From the NCBI GenBank assembly GCA_003214055.1, contig QCMD01000001.1:1-64000 (forward strand): DNA of 64,000 nt, in the 5' to 3' direction. A program made the position numbers and the translations under genes. Numbering within the stretch: the stretch's first letter is position 1; each line of letters starts with the position of its first letter. The stretch is from Prochlorococcus sp. AG-418-K17. Lineage in GTDB: Bacteria; Cyanobacteriota; Cyanobacteriia; PCC-6307; Cyanobiaceae. The notes beneath the pieces were generated by a model. It had not been told where the DNA came from. It worked only from the letters and a program-made list of their open reading frames with translations, and ran no database searches. Shown here one piece after another: positions 11,404-22,606 of the stretch.

Positions 11404-12615
11404 TTATTTATTTTTTAAGTTTATTTCAGCCCAAGTTTTATTTGACATTCCCCACATATAAATAAACCCTTCTGCATATTCATGATTAAAGATATCATCA
11501 TGACTATAAGTGGCTAAATCTTCTCTATAAAGAGAATTGTTTTCAGAAACTCTACCTATTATAGTTGCATTTCCCTTATGTAATCTCACTTTAACTTTAC
11601 CATTAACAGACGTTTGAGTTGATGAAATAAAAGCATCTAAAGCTTGTTTTAAGGGGCCAAACCAAAATCCCTGATAAACAAGTTGAGCCCATTTTTTCTC
11701 AACTGTTCCTTTAAAGTCAATTACATCTGCATTTAAAGTTAAACTTTCTAATTCTTTATGAGCCTGTATTAGGAGCAAGAGACCTGGCACTTCATAAATC
11801 TCTCTACTTTTAATACCAACAACTCTATCTTCAATCATATCTATTCTCCCAAAACCATGCTTACCCGCTAGATCATTAAGTGTTTTTATAATTTCTACTG
11901 GAGTCAAAAAATCATTGCCAATTCCAACTGGGACTCCATTTTTAAAAGTTATCTCAATATCCTGTGATGCATTTGGGGCATTTTCAATTGATGAAGTCAT
12001 TGAGAAAACATCATCAGGAGGTTCTTGCATAGGATCTTCTAAAATGCCAGCTTCAATACTTCGACCAAGAAGATTTACGTCTATTGAATATGGTGATTTT
12101 TTAGATACAGGAGCTGGAATTCCAAATTTTTCTCCATATGCAATAGCCTCTTCCCTACTCATATTCCATTCTCTAGCTGGTGTGATGATTTTTAAATCAG
12201 GTCCTAAAGCATTAATAGCTAAATCAAATCTAAGTTGATCATTCCCCTTACCTGTGCATCCGTGAGCGACAGCATCAGCATTCATTTCTCTAGCAATATT
12301 TACAAGGTTTTGTGCAATTAAAGGCCGAGCCAACGCAGTCGATAAAGGATATTTTTCAGAATATAAAGCATTTGCTTTTATAGCTGGAAAAGCATACCTT
12401 TCAACAAATTTATCTACTAGATTACCAACCACTGCTTCAGATGCACCGGAATTCAATGCTTTCTGCTTAATAGCTTTTAAATCTTCACCTTGTCCAAGAT
12501 CAGCAACAAAAGTGATAACTTCTTGGATTCCATATTCATTCTTAAGGTAAGGAATACAAACGCTAGTATCAACACCTCCTGAATAAGCAAGAACTACTTT
12601 TTTTACCTTCTCCAT
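11404..12615 (-). CDS. argG: Argininosuccinate synthase
   Basis: [37 protein letters not shown]. Confidence 0.97.
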   Translation of the reverse strand: MEKVKKVVLAYSGGVDTSVCIPYLKNEYGIQEVITFVADLGQGEDLKAIKQKALNSGASEAVVGNLVDKFVERYAFPAIKANALYSEKYPLSTALARPLIAQNLVNIAREMNADAVAHGCTGKGNDQLRFDLAINALGPDLKIITPAREWNMSREEAIAYGEKFGIPAPVSKKSPYSIDVNLLGRSIEAGILEDPMQEPPDDVFSMTSSIENAPNASQDIEITFKNGVPVGIGNDFLTPVEIIKTLNDLAGKHGFGRIDMIEDRVVGIKSREIYEVPGLLLLIQAHKELESLTLNADVIDFKGTVEKKWAQLVYQGFWFGPLKQALDAFISSTQTSVNGKVKVRLHKGNATIIGRVSENNSLYREDLATYSHDDIFNHEYAEGFIYMWGMSNKTWAEINLKNK

Positions 12616-12660
12616 TTACTTTGCCTCCATAAAAATTAGAAATGTTGCTTTTTCAAGAAT

Positions 12661-12846
12661 CTATAATCTTTTCAATACTATTATGATTGTAACTAAAAGA
12701 CCAGGACCAAAGACTAGCAGGAAAACAAGATAGTTATTAATTAATAAAGCTTCAGGACTCAAATAACCAAATACCTTAAATAAGATAGTCATGGTTAAAG
12801 ATAATGGCCAAATTAAAAAATACTTTAAATTTGCTTTATCAAACAA
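12661..12846 (-). CDS. Small membrane protein of unknown function
   Basis: 61 aa ORF with two hydrophobic segments, fills the argG-DUF3134 gap. Confidence 0.55.
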   Translation of the reverse strand: MFDKANLKYFLIWPLSLTMTILFKVFGYLSPEALLINNYLVFLLVFGPGLLVTIIIVLKRL

Positions 12847-12900
12847 TATTTTTAGGTGTATGATTGTTATGTATTATTATATAGAAAAAGAATATTCAAA

Positions 12901-13179
12901 ATGGATTCAAATAAATTGCAAATAAGATTAGATGAAATATCTGAAGTCAATCCTGCTTTAACTTGTTATCACAGAGATGATCCTGCTCCAGTATTGCCTT
13001 TAAGAGAAGAACCTGACCTGTTATCTTGGCTTGAAAATACAGGCAGACTTGTGGCTGAAAAAGATGGCGAATCTCAAGAAATTAGTACAATTGAAGAAGA
13101 AGAACTATCTGCTCTTATGGGAGAAAAAGAAGATTATAAAACTGAAGAGGATCCTTCAGAAGATGATTGGGAAGATTAA
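12901..13179 (+). CDS. DUF3134-like conserved cyanobacterial protein
   Basis: Likely start is the internal ATG (MDSNKLQIRLDEISEVNPALTCYHRDDPAPVLPLREEPDLLSWLE...). Confidence 0.7.
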   Translation: MDSNKLQIRLDEISEVNPALTCYHRDDPAPVLPLREEPDLLSWLENTGRLVAEKDGESQEISTIEEEELSALMGEKEDYKTEEDPSEDDWED

Positions 13180-14239
13180 AAGATTTAACTTCAACGCTTT
13201 ATTTTTAGTAAATATTTTTGTTTTTATACTAACCTCTTACATTTTTAAAAATCCTTTTTTAATTGCAACTTATATTTCCTTTTTTTTTATTTCTTTACTT
13301 TCAACAAAATTTGGTTTAAGCAAAATTTACGATTTGGGTTTATTCCAAAATATTAGGGAAGATGGTCCATCTTTTCATTTAACAAAAATAAATATTCCAA
13401 CAGCAGGAGGTATTTTCATAATAGCCCCTTTTTTAATATTACTAGTATTTATAAGCATAAAATTTAATTCTATAAAAATATTACTTTTGTTTTTTTGCAC
13501 TTTAGGTTTTTTTCTCATTGGATTTTTAGATGATTATTTAAGCTTTAAAAACAAGAAAAATACTGGTTTAAAATCTAAAGACAAATTTATTTTACAGTCA
13601 ATAATTTCTATAATTTTTATATTGTTAGCCTATAGAGCAAATTTTATAAATCCATTAATTATGATTTCTGATAACTTTGGAATACAAACCTATCTGTTTA
13701 TCATACCAATATCATTTCTTACTTTAGTTGGTCTTAGCAATTCAGTGAATTTAAGTGATGGTCTTGATGGATTAGCTGCTGGATGCAGTTCAATAACCTT
13801 TTATGGACTTGGAACAGAAATTTTACTCAAAGGAGAAAAAGAATTAATTATATTTAGTTTTTTGTGTTATTCAATGTCGGGCTTATGTATGGGTTTTCTT
13901 AAATTCAACAAATTCCCTGCAAAAATATTTATGGGTGATACGGGATCACTAAGCATCGGAGCAATTTTAGGCTCTATTTCAATACTAACTAACAGTTTTT
14001 TCACTGTATTTATTATCTCAGGATTATTCATTATCGAATCAATATCAGTAATTATTCAAGTTAGTTTTTTTAAAATTTCAAAAAGATTTTTTCAACAAGG
14101 AAAACGTATTTTTTTAATGACACCCATACATCATCATTTTGAACTTAAAGGGATTAAAGAAGATAAAATAGTAGAAAATTTTTGGAAAATTAACATATTG
14201 CTTGTATTTTTAAGTATAGTCTTAGAAGTTTATCTATAA
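13163..14239 (+). CDS. mraY: Phospho-N-acetylmuramoyl-pentapeptide-transferase
   Basis: Motifs NLSDGLDGLAAG, KIFMGDTGSLSIGA, MTPIHHHFELKG; likely start ATG at 13163 (ORF track extends further upstream). Confidence 0.9.
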   Translation: MIGKIKRFNFNALFLVNIFVFILTSYIFKNPFLIATYISFFFISLLSTKFGLSKIYDLGLFQNIREDGPSFHLTKINIPTAGGIFIIAPFLILLVFISIKFNSIKILLLFFCTLGFFLIGFLDDYLSFKNKKNTGLKSKDKFILQSIISIIFILLAYRANFINPLIMISDNFGIQTYLFIIPISFLTLVGLSNSVNLSDGLDGLAAGCSSITFYGLGTEILLKGEKELIIFSFLCYSMSGLCMGFLKFNKFPAKIFMGDTGSLSIGAILGSISILTNSFFTVFIISGLFIIESISVIIQVSFFKISKRFFQQGKRIFLMTPIHHHFELKGIKEDKIVENFWKINILLVFLSIVLEVYL

Positions 14240-14250
14240 AAAAATTTACT

Positions 14251-14511
14251 ATGAGTTTTTTTACATGGGAAGATAATGGCTTAACTAATGACTGTTCAAG
14301 TCTTGATGCAATGGCATCCAGATTCGAAGAAACTGCAAAATTAATGAAAAAATTATCTGAAAAAGGGTTCAGATTAAAAAAAACAGAAAAAAACAAACTA
14401 ATAACTCATTCTGATCCGGAAGTATTTGATCAGTGGGGCTTCATAAGTGAAGAAGTTCCTTTTAGACAACTATGTTTGATGCCTGACGATGAATCGGTAG
14501 TCGATATATAA
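14251..14511 (+). CDS. Conserved hypothetical protein (86 aa)
   Basis: ORF MSFFTWEDNGLTNDCSSLDAMASRFEETAKLMKKLSEKGF..., immediately follows mraY. Confidence 0.6.
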   Translation: MSFFTWEDNGLTNDCSSLDAMASRFEETAKLMKKLSEKGFRLKKTEKNKLITHSDPEVFDQWGFISEEVPFRQLCLMPDDESVVDI

Positions 14512-15842
14512 TTTCTATTTGAAAGTATTGATAAATAATTACTCACATGCTTGCTCCAACTAAAGTGTCGATGTACCCCTTCTATACCATTTCTACTCCA
14601 TAATTTCCACAGAGAATTATTTGATATACCTTTTTCAAGAATAGCTTTTAAATTATTATTATCGTTTACATTAACAAGTAAACCATTTTCACATTTCGAG
14701 ATAATTTCTTTTGGACCTCCATCATCTGTCGAAATTATAGGTAAGCCACACGCAGAAGCTTCTAACAATGTTAAACCGAATGGCTCAGTTAAAGCTGGAT
14801 TAACAAAAAAGCCCCCTCTACTAGCTGCCCATCGATATAAAGCAGGAATTTGCTCAGGATGATGTTTTTTTGGATAAGCTACTTTTCCATATAAATTGTA
14901 TTTATCAATCGTTTCAAAAATTTCGTGAAAAACATCTTTTTGTTGAGAATCCAGTTTAGAAGTACTATCTCTACAACCTAATACCAAAATCAAATTTGTT
15001 TTTCTTTTTAACTTCTCAGATCTTCCATAAGCCTCAACCAAAGATGGAATATTCTTTCTTCTAACAGCTCTTGAAATTGCTAGCAGAGGGGGCTTTGTTA
15101 AATCCTTTAAAAAGGGATTCATCATATTATCAATTTCTGAAGTCTCGGTTGTTGAATGAATATGATGAAATTTATTATGATCGACTCCGGGTGGGATTAC
15201 ATTAGCTTTTTGAGGTTCAAAAGAAGAATAAGGTGAATATTGGTGAACAGACTCTTGTTTAGTGCTAGTCACTACAATATCTGCAAATTTTAAAGATTCT
15301 TCTTCTGCCCGAATTCTCTTACTAATAAAATAAGTTTTCTCTATTTGATTTATTTTTAAACCTGCATCAAGTAATTTTCTTCTTTTTTCTCTTCCTAATG
15401 AATGACCAGTAAAAATAAAGGGAATATTGAGATATTGACTTAATCTAACTCCTACATAACCAGCATCAGCATAATGTGCGTGAATCCAATTAGGCCTATT
15501 ATTTTGTCTTTTATAAAAATCAATAAGACTATATGTTAATTCGTCTAGATAAGGCCATAATAACTCTTTCCTTAAATATTTATTTGGGCCAAATTTAAAT
15601 CTTAAAATTTTTACTCCTGGTTCAACAAATTCTTCTTCTTTTGAATAATCACTATTTACTTTATTATCTTTAATTAGGCGGGTTACCAAATCAACTTGAT
15701 GAACCTCTGAGGTATTTGCCAGACTTTTAATTAATTCTAATACGTATTTAGTTTGGCCCCCAGTATCAGAATCTCTACCTAACTCAAGATTTTTAGAACG
15801 GATTAATCCATGGAGGTGTAAATGTAAAAATTTTAAACTCAT
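14430..15842 (-). CDS. GT4-family glycosyltransferase, sucrose-phosphate-synthase-like, no HAD phosphatase domain
   Basis: HLHGLIRSKNLELGRDSDTGGQTKYVLEL, HAHYADAGYVGVRLSQ, PPGVDHNKFH, NPALTEPFGLTLLEASACGLPIISTDDGGPKEI. Confidence 0.85.
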   Translation of the reverse strand: MSLKFLHLHLHGLIRSKNLELGRDSDTGGQTKYVLELIKSLANTSEVHQVDLVTRLIKDNKVNSDYSKEEEFVEPGVKILRFKFGPNKYLRKELLWPYLDELTYSLIDFYKRQNNRPNWIHAHYADAGYVGVRLSQYLNIPFIFTGHSLGREKRRKLLDAGLKINQIEKTYFISKRIRAEEESLKFADIVVTSTKQESVHQYSPYSSFEPQKANVIPPGVDHNKFHHIHSTTETSEIDNMMNPFLKDLTKPPLLAISRAVRRKNIPSLVEAYGRSEKLKRKTNLILVLGCRDSTSKLDSQQKDVFHEIFETIDKYNLYGKVAYPKKHHPEQIPALYRWAASRGGFFVNPALTEPFGLTLLEASACGLPIISTDDGGPKEIISKCENGLLVNVNDNNNLKAILEKGISNNSLWKLWSRNGIEGVHRHFSWSKHVSNYLSILSNRNYISTTDSSSGIKHSCLKGTSSLMKPH

Positions 15843-16042
15843 TTTGAACCCCTTCTAAATCAATCTTCTCTAATACAAATAAGCTGAATTTCATAGTGAA
15901 ATCTTAAGAAAGCATAATGATTTAACAGATTTCATAAAGTAAACTGAGAGAAAAGTAATTCACCACTATAAATTTTAGAATTTAGAAAAAAAAATTTTTT
16001 AATTTTTTTCTAGCAAATACGAAGAAATACAACAGAATATGT

Positions 16043-18946
16043 CTATATAAGGGCTTTTTTAAGATATTTAGCAGTAAAACTTTTCTGATGTTTAGCAACA
16101 TCCTCAGGTGTACCTTCTACTATAATTTCTCCACCTTTATCCCCCCCCTCTGGACCTAAATCAATTATCCAATCTGAACATCTAATAACGTCTAAATTAT
16201 GCTCAATAACAATAACTGAATTACCTTTATCTACAAGTCGTTGTATTACATCCATCAATTTATGAACATCATAAAAGCTTAAACCAGTGGTTGGTTCATC
16301 AATAAGATATAAAGTTTTACCAGTTGCTCTTTTGGATAACTCAGTTGCTAATTTTACTCTCTGCGCCTCTCCACCAGAAAGTGTAGGAGCTGGTTGACCT
16401 AATTTGACATATCCAAGACCAACGTCTACTAAAGTTGATAACCTATCGTAAGCTTGCGGAATAGCGGAAAAAGTTTCAGCAGCTTGCTCAACTGTCATCT
16501 CTAAAACATCGGAAATATTGAATCCCTTGTACTTAACTTGAAGAGTTTCCCTATTAAAACGTGCTCCTTTACAAACCTCGCATTGGACATAAACATCCGG
16601 CAAAAAATTCATTTCAATTACATTAACTCCTTGCCCACGGCATGCTTCGCATCTTCCTCCTTTAACATTAAAACTAAACTGCCCAGCCTGATAGCCTCTT
16701 GCTTTTGCTTCAACTGTAGCAGTAAAAATTTGTCTAATAGGATCAAAAGCACCCGTATATGTTGCAGGGTTAGACCTTGGTGTTCTTCCAATAGGGGATT
16801 GATCAATAACTATTACTTTATCTATTGCTTTGATACCTTTTAACTCTTGAACACCTTTTGGGAAAGGAACTTTTAACCCTAAAGAATGACAAAGTGCTGG
16901 ATGAAGTAGCTCATTAACCAATGTGCTTTTACCACTTCCGCTTACACCAGTAACAGATACTAATCTGCCTAAAGGAAATTCTACTGAAATATTTTTTAAA
17001 TTATTTTTGACACAATTATTTAAAATAATACTTTTTTTAACAGAAGATCTCCTTTCTTTTGGAGTGGGTATTGATTTACGTCCACTCAGGTAGGCTCCTG
17101 TTACAGATTTCTTTGATTTCAATACATCATCAAATGATCCTTTAGCAATTATTTCTCCACCATAAACACCAGCACCTGGACCAATATCAACTAGATAATC
17201 TGCAGACCTCATAGTATCTTCATCATGTTCAACAACAACCAAAGTATTTCCTAAATCCCTCAAGCTTTTTAATGTTTCAAGCAATCTATCATTATCTCTC
17301 TGATGCAGGCCAATGCTAGGTTCATCCAAGACGTATAAAACTCCAGTAAGACCAGCACCTATTTGTGTAGCTAATCTAATACGTTGAGCTTCGCCACCCG
17401 ACAAAGTCATAGCGGGTCTATCGAGTGTAAGATAATCTAACCCTACATTTATAAGAAACTTTAAACGTAAATGAATCTCCTTTAAGACAAGTTCGCCAAT
17501 TTGTTTTTGCTTCTCTGATAGCAAAATATTGTCCTTTGCTTCGCTATTTATTCCCATAATTCTTTCTACATGTACTAAGGTTTCCGAAACGCTAATAGAA
17601 GTTAAATCAGTTATGTTATAAGGGCCAATTTTAACTGCAAGTGCTTCTGGCCTTAATCTTTTACCCGAACAAGTCCTACACGGAACTAGTTCTAAATACT
17701 TTTCCAACTTTTGTTTAACAGATTCTCCATTAGCTTCTTTTAGTTGTCTCTCCAAAATTGGCAAAATTCCTTCAAAGGGTCTCTCAAAACCACTAGAAGA
17801 CTTGAAACGACTATCTGCTTGAATCAAAATAGGTTTTTCAGATCCTAAAAGTAATACACTTCTTTGTAATTCAGTTAAATCCTTCCAAGGCGTTTTCAAT
17901 TCAAAACCATAAGCTTGCCCTACAGAATATAGTAATGAAAAATAATATGTATTATCTTTTTCACTCCATGGAGCAATTGCTGCATATACAGGCAAAGATT
18001 TATCTGGAACAACTCTATCAGCAGTAAACTTTTTTAAATAACCTATACCATGGCAATCTGGACAAGCTCCATAGGGACTATTAAAAGAAAATAAACGAGG
18101 TGACAACTCTTCTACAATAGAGCCATGGATTGGACAAGCATAGTTTTCTGAATATAATTTTTCTCTATCTAAACCTTGCGGTAGGCTTTCACCTTTTTTT
18201 GGTACGACCTCAACTATTGATAAACCATCGCCTCGCTTAAGACATGTTTGTAGAGAATCATTTAATCGTTCTTGTATACCCTCTCTTGCAATTAGTCTGT
18301 CAACTACAACTTCAATATTATGGGTTTGATTTTTATCTAATTCAATGCTATCCGCTAGCTCTCTAACTTCATTATTAATTCTTACTCGAGCAAAACCCTC
18401 AGCAGCTAAACCACTTAATAATTTTGCGTGTGTTCCCTTTTTACCTCTAACAACAGGGGCTAATAATTGATATCTTGTACCTTCTGGCAATAAAAGTATT
18501 TGGTCAACCATTTCATCAATTGTTTGAGGAGCAATTGGCGTTCCACAATGGTGACAATGTGGTTCTCCGGCGCGTCCAAACAATAATCTTAGATAATCTT
18601 GTATCTCAGTGACGGTCCCTACAGTTGATCGAGGATTATGACTTGTAGATTTCTGATCTATTGATATAGCAGGTGATAAACCTTCGATGTTATCAACATC
18701 TGGCTTGTCAACTTGGCCAAGAAATTGTCTCGCATAAGCGGAAAGACTTTCTACATATCTTCTTTGCCCTTCAGCAAAAATGGTATCAAAAGCTAAAGAA
18801 CTTTTGCCGCTTCCACTCACACCTGTAAAAACTATAAATTTATTTCTTGGGAGAGTGAGATCAATATTTTTTAAATTATGCTGTCGAGCACCTCTAATAT
18901 GAATAATATTATCTTTTTCAAAACTAGTAGTAGTTTTTTTAACCAT
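16043..18946 (-). CDS. uvrA: Excinuclease ABC subunit A
   Basis: 967 aa; two ABC ATPase cassettes (GVSGSGKSSLAFDT, GVSGSGKSTLVNE), TLSGGEAQR twice, zinc-finger CHHCG/CEACRGQG. Confidence 0.98.
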   Translation of the reverse strand: MVKKTTTSFEKDNIIHIRGARQHNLKNIDLTLPRNKFIVFTGVSGSGKSSLAFDTIFAEGQRRYVESLSAYARQFLGQVDKPDVDNIEGLSPAISIDQKSTSHNPRSTVGTVTEIQDYLRLLFGRAGEPHCHHCGTPIAPQTIDEMVDQILLLPEGTRYQLLAPVVRGKKGTHAKLLSGLAAEGFARVRINNEVRELADSIELDKNQTHNIEVVVDRLIAREGIQERLNDSLQTCLKRGDGLSIVEVVPKKGESLPQGLDREKLYSENYACPIHGSIVEELSPRLFSFNSPYGACPDCHGIGYLKKFTADRVVPDKSLPVYAAIAPWSEKDNTYYFSLLYSVGQAYGFELKTPWKDLTELQRSVLLLGSEKPILIQADSRFKSSSGFERPFEGILPILERQLKEANGESVKQKLEKYLELVPCRTCSGKRLRPEALAVKIGPYNITDLTSISVSETLVHVERIMGINSEAKDNILLSEKQKQIGELVLKEIHLRLKFLINVGLDYLTLDRPAMTLSGGEAQRIRLATQIGAGLTGVLYVLDEPSIGLHQRDNDRLLETLKSLRDLGNTLVVVEHDEDTMRSADYLVDIGPGAGVYGGEIIAKGSFDDVLKSKKSVTGAYLSGRKSIPTPKERRSSVKKSIILNNCVKNNLKNISVEFPLGRLVSVTGVSGSGKSTLVNELLHPALCHSLGLKVPFPKGVQELKGIKAIDKVIVIDQSPIGRTPRSNPATYTGAFDPIRQIFTATVEAKARGYQAGQFSFNVKGGRCEACRGQGVNVIEMNFLPDVYVQCEVCKGARFNRETLQVKYKGFNISDVLEMTVEQAAETFSAIPQAYDRLSTLVDVGLGYVKLGQPAPTLSGGEAQRVKLATELSKRATGKTLYLIDEPTTGLSFYDVHKLMDVIQRLVDKGNSVIVIEHNLDVIRCSDWIIDLGPEGGDKGGEIIVEGTPEDVAKHQKSFTAKYLKKALI

Positions 18947-19000
18947 GTTTAAATCTTCTTATGATTTAAAAAAACCTATTATAGTGTAATTTTTTTTCTT

Positions 19001-20680
19001 TTATGCAGCTCCTATATCAAGAAGTGTAGAAGCGTAATCATTTGCCTCAGAAAACCCTGAACCTATTAACTCTATGATTTCTTTTTGTCTTTCTTTTTTT
19101 GTTCTTAACTTTGCAATAGAAGTATAAGTTAATCCGTTAATTACATTTTTCTTAACTTTAAAATGAGCCTTACCAGCAGCAGCTAAAAAAGGTTGATGAG
19201 TAATACACAAAACTTGCTTTCTTTGAGACATTGATTGAATTAGTTTGACTAATGAGGACAATGATTTACCGCTTAAACCATTATCAATTTCGTCTAAAAA
19301 AAAAGTATTTGGTTGTTTACAAATAATTGATTTAATGGCTAATAAAAATCTAGACATCTCTCCACCAGAAATAATTTTAGATAAAGGGGCAAGCTTTTGA
19401 TCTGGATTTGCTGAAAAAAAGAATTTTATTTTTTCAATCCCTTCCGCAGTAGGTTTTACTTCCTCGAATTGAATTGAAAAGAAAGCATTTTCTAATCCTA
19501 AATTTTTTAAAATAGCCATCACTGAATTTTGTAAATTATGAGCAATTTGTTTCCTTTCAGAACTCTGCAAGATAAAAAGTGAATCTAAAATATTTTGAAG
19601 ACTCTTTATTTCTCGTTCTAAGACTTTTATATCATCATCACAGTTTTGATTTGAAAAATAATCGTGTAATTGTTTTCTTTTGAGTATTAACTCAGGAAGT
19701 TCTAAAGAAAAAGTTTTTTCTAAATTTTTTAAGAAAAATAATCTTTTTTGTATTTCATCTAAACTTACTTCACTTTTTTCAAAATTTTGGATGTATGACT
19801 TAAAGTCGCAGGTTAGAGTCTCTACTTGATCTTGAATAATTAACAACTTATCTCTAAAGTCCTCAATTTTAGTATCAAATTCAACAACTTTATTTAATTT
19901 TTTTATTGACTTACTGATCAAAAAACCTATTGATTGTTCCTCATGAATGCAATTATTTAAATGATTTAATGATTCTTGTATGGAATTAATTATTTCAAAG
20001 TTATTAGCGAGTTTATCTTCTTGCTTTTCTAAGTCAATAATTTCACCAGAAGAGCTTAAATTGGCTTGATCTAAAATATTTAACATTTCTTTTACAGCTA
20101 AATTATTTTCTTTTTGCTTATTTAAATTATCAATTTTTTCTTTCATAAGTCCTTTTAGCATCTGATATTTTTTCCAAGTATTTTTTACTTTCAAATTAAT
20201 TTCTCTTAATTCATTTGATCCTAAATCATCAATGATTAGTCTTCTATATTCATAGGAATCAAACAAAATACCATCAGATTGACCAGCGAAATCAATTAAA
20301 AGTAACCCGAGTTCTTCTAAAAGTTGTTTACTTGCAGGGATATCATTTAAAGTGAATCTTGAAATAATCTTATTATTTTTCTTGTAAGATCTCCTTAAGA
20401 TATTTAGCTCTGAGCTTAAATTTTTAAAACCCTTTTGATGTAACCAAGATTTAACTTGAGATGAAATTGAGAATTTAGCCTCTATTGAGCAATCTTCTTT
20501 CCCTGGACGAATTAAGTGTTTTAAGGGTATATTAGTGCCACCAAATAAAACATTCAAAGAATCTAAAATTAGTGATTTACCTGATCCAGAATCTCCAGTA
20601 AAAATATTCAAACCTTTTTCGAAATTAATTTCTATAATCTCTATTAAGGCAATGTTTTCTAATTTTAATTTTATTAACAT
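19001..20680 (-). CDS. recN: DNA repair protein RecN
   Basis: SMC-like: LKLENIALIEIIEINFEKGLNIFTGDSGSGKSLILDSL, coiled coil, ISGGEMSRFLLAIKSI, LDEIDNGLSG, ITHQPFLAA. Confidence 0.9.
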   Translation of the reverse strand: MLIKLKLENIALIEIIEINFEKGLNIFTGDSGSGKSLILDSLNVLFGGTNIPLKHLIRPGKEDCSIEAKFSISSQVKSWLHQKGFKNLSSELNILRRSYKKNNKIISRFTLNDIPASKQLLEELGLLLIDFAGQSDGILFDSYEYRRLIIDDLGSNELREINLKVKNTWKKYQMLKGLMKEKIDNLNKQKENNLAVKEMLNILDQANLSSSGEIIDLEKQEDKLANNFEIINSIQESLNHLNNCIHEEQSIGFLISKSIKKLNKVVEFDTKIEDFRDKLLIIQDQVETLTCDFKSYIQNFEKSEVSLDEIQKRLFFLKNLEKTFSLELPELILKRKQLHDYFSNQNCDDDIKVLEREIKSLQNILDSLFILQSSERKQIAHNLQNSVMAILKNLGLENAFFSIQFEEVKPTAEGIEKIKFFFSANPDQKLAPLSKIISGGEMSRFLLAIKSIICKQPNTFFLDEIDNGLSGKSLSSLVKLIQSMSQRKQVLCITHQPFLAAAGKAHFKVKKNVINGLTYTSIAKLRTKKERQKEIIELIGSGFSEANDYASTLLDIGAA

Positions 20681-20748
20681 GATAAACAATTCATATAAAA
20701 AAATTAACTTCTTTTTGAAAAAAATAAAGGGTTTAAAAATATAAAGTT

Positions 20749-22605
20749 ATGAATGAAGATTTTACTGACTTTATTGAAGCCTCTGGATTGTTAAATTATG
20801 ATCCGGATACAATTTCAAAAATTTATAGAAAAAATCCAAATAGATTACTAAAAAGATTATGGCAAACTCTAATTCCTATATTTGCTTATCTCTTCTCTAT
20901 TGGTTGGGATAAGATTACAGGCAGATTAAAGAAAAAAACGCAAATCAGATTTAGAGCAAAACAATTAACAAATTTATTAGTTGAACTTGGTCCTGCCTTT
21001 GTTAAGGCTGGTCAAGCTTTATCAACAAGACCAGATATTATTCCCGCTATCCTTTTAGAAGAATTATCCGAATTACAGGATCAATTACCCGGCTTTGATG
21101 GCAATAAAGCAATGGAATTAATAGAGGAAGATCTTAATTCAAAAATTAGCGATATATTCCAATCAATAGATAAAGAACCTATTTCTGCAGCTTCTTTAGG
21201 ACAAGTTCATAAAGCTTTACTTAAAAGCGGAGAAGTTGTAGCTGTAAAAGTTCAAAGACCAGGATTAAGAGAACAAATTACTTTAGATCTTTATATTGTG
21301 AGAAATATTGCTTTCTGGTTAAAAAACAATATCAGGCTAATAAGAAGTGATCTAGTTGCTTTAATTGATGAATTAGGGAAAAGAGTTTTTGAAGAAATGG
21401 ATTACCTAAACGAAGCTGAAAATGCCGAAAGATTTAGAAGTATGCATAAACACAACAAAAATATCGCTGTCCCAAAAATTTTTAAAGAAACAACATCAAG
21501 AAGAGTATTAACAATGGAATGGATTAATGGTACTAAATTAACTAATTTAGAGGATGTTAAGAATCTAGGTATTGACCCCGATGAAATGATTGATATTGGA
21601 GTGCAATGCAGTTTAGAACAACTTTTAGAGCATGGTTTTTTTCATGCTGATCCTCATCCGGGAAATTTATTAGCTTTGGAAGATGGAAGATTATGCTATC
21701 TAGATTTTGGAATGATGAGCGAAGTATCAAGGGAATCGAGATCTGGATTAATTCAAGCTGTTGTTCATTTAGTTAACAAGAATTTTGATAAGTTATCCAA
21801 AGATTTTGTAAAATTAGGTTTTTTATCAGAAGAAGTTAATCTTGAACCAATTGTTCCAGCTTTTCAAGATGTTTTCACCAACGCTGTAGAACAAGGGGTT
21901 TCTAAAATGGATTTTAAAAGCGTAACTGATGACATGTCTGGAGTTATGTATAAATTTCCTTTTAAATTACCTCCTTATTATGCACTAATTATTAGATCTC
22001 TTTTAACTTTAGAGGGTATTGCTTTGAGTGTGGACCCAAATTTTAAAATACTTGGAGCAGCTTATCCATATTTTGCCAAAAGATTAATGGAAGATCCTGA
22101 TCCACAACTAAGGGAAAGCTTAAAGGAAATGCTCTTTGATAATAAAAAATTTAAATGGGATCGTCTAGAAGATCTATTATCTAACGCGGCAAAACAAACA
22201 AATCTTGACCTAGAAAAGCTTCTTGATGAAGTAATTAATCTCCTTTTTTCACCAAAAGGTGGTTTTTTAAGAAACGAAATTGTAGAAAGTATTACAAATC
22301 AAATAGATTTTCTAGGTTTAAGCTTTTTAAAAAACGTAAACAATTTCTTACCAAAATCAATAAAACTGAACCTTTCTTATAGAAATAACAATCTGAATGA
22401 TTTAATTAATTATATAGAGCCTTTAAGAAATTTTCTAAATATTTTGCAGAAAGTTCCTGGATATTCAAGTGATATTTTTATTAAAAAGGTTCCAAGACTT
22501 TTAAACGAACCTTACACAAAAGAAATGGGTTTTAATATAGCAAAAAAAGTTACAGAAAAAGGGGTAGTTAGACTTGTAAAAATTGCAGCTGGTTCCAATA
22601 TATAA
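20749..22605 (+). CDS. ABC1/UbiB/AarF-family protein kinase-like protein
   Basis: LGPAFVKAGQALSTRPDIIP, PISAASLGQVHKALLKSGEVVAVKVQRPG, HGFFHADPHPGNLL, LDFGMMSE. Confidence 0.93.
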   Translation: MNEDFTDFIEASGLLNYDPDTISKIYRKNPNRLLKRLWQTLIPIFAYLFSIGWDKITGRLKKKTQIRFRAKQLTNLLVELGPAFVKAGQALSTRPDIIPAILLEELSELQDQLPGFDGNKAMELIEEDLNSKISDIFQSIDKEPISAASLGQVHKALLKSGEVVAVKVQRPGLREQITLDLYIVRNIAFWLKNNIRLIRSDLVALIDELGKRVFEEMDYLNEAENAERFRSMHKHNKNIAVPKIFKETTSRRVLTMEWINGTKLTNLEDVKNLGIDPDEMIDIGVQCSLEQLLEHGFFHADPHPGNLLALEDGRLCYLDFGMMSEVSRESRSGLIQAVVHLVNKNFDKLSKDFVKLGFLSEEVNLEPIVPAFQDVFTNAVEQGVSKMDFKSVTDDMSGVMYKFPFKLPPYYALIIRSLLTLEGIALSVDPNFKILGAAYPYFAKRLMEDPDPQLRESLKEMLFDNKKFKWDRLEDLLSNAAKQTNLDLEKLLDEVINLLFSPKGGFLRNEIVESITNQIDFLGLSFLKNVNNFLPKSIKLNLSYRNNNLNDLINYIEPLRNFLNILQKVPGYSSDIFIKKVPRLLNEPYTKEMGFNIAKKVTEKGVVRLVKIAAGSNI

Positions 22606-22606
22606 A

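Noticed and set aside
13031-13162. N-terminal extension of the mraY ORF in the track
   Set aside because: Overlaps the DUF3134 gene out of frame; the ATG at 13163 gives a normal MraY N-terminus.
16538-16843. ORFs of 101 and 62 aa within uvrA
   Set aside because: Overlap the uvrA zinc/ABC region in other frames; no independent support.
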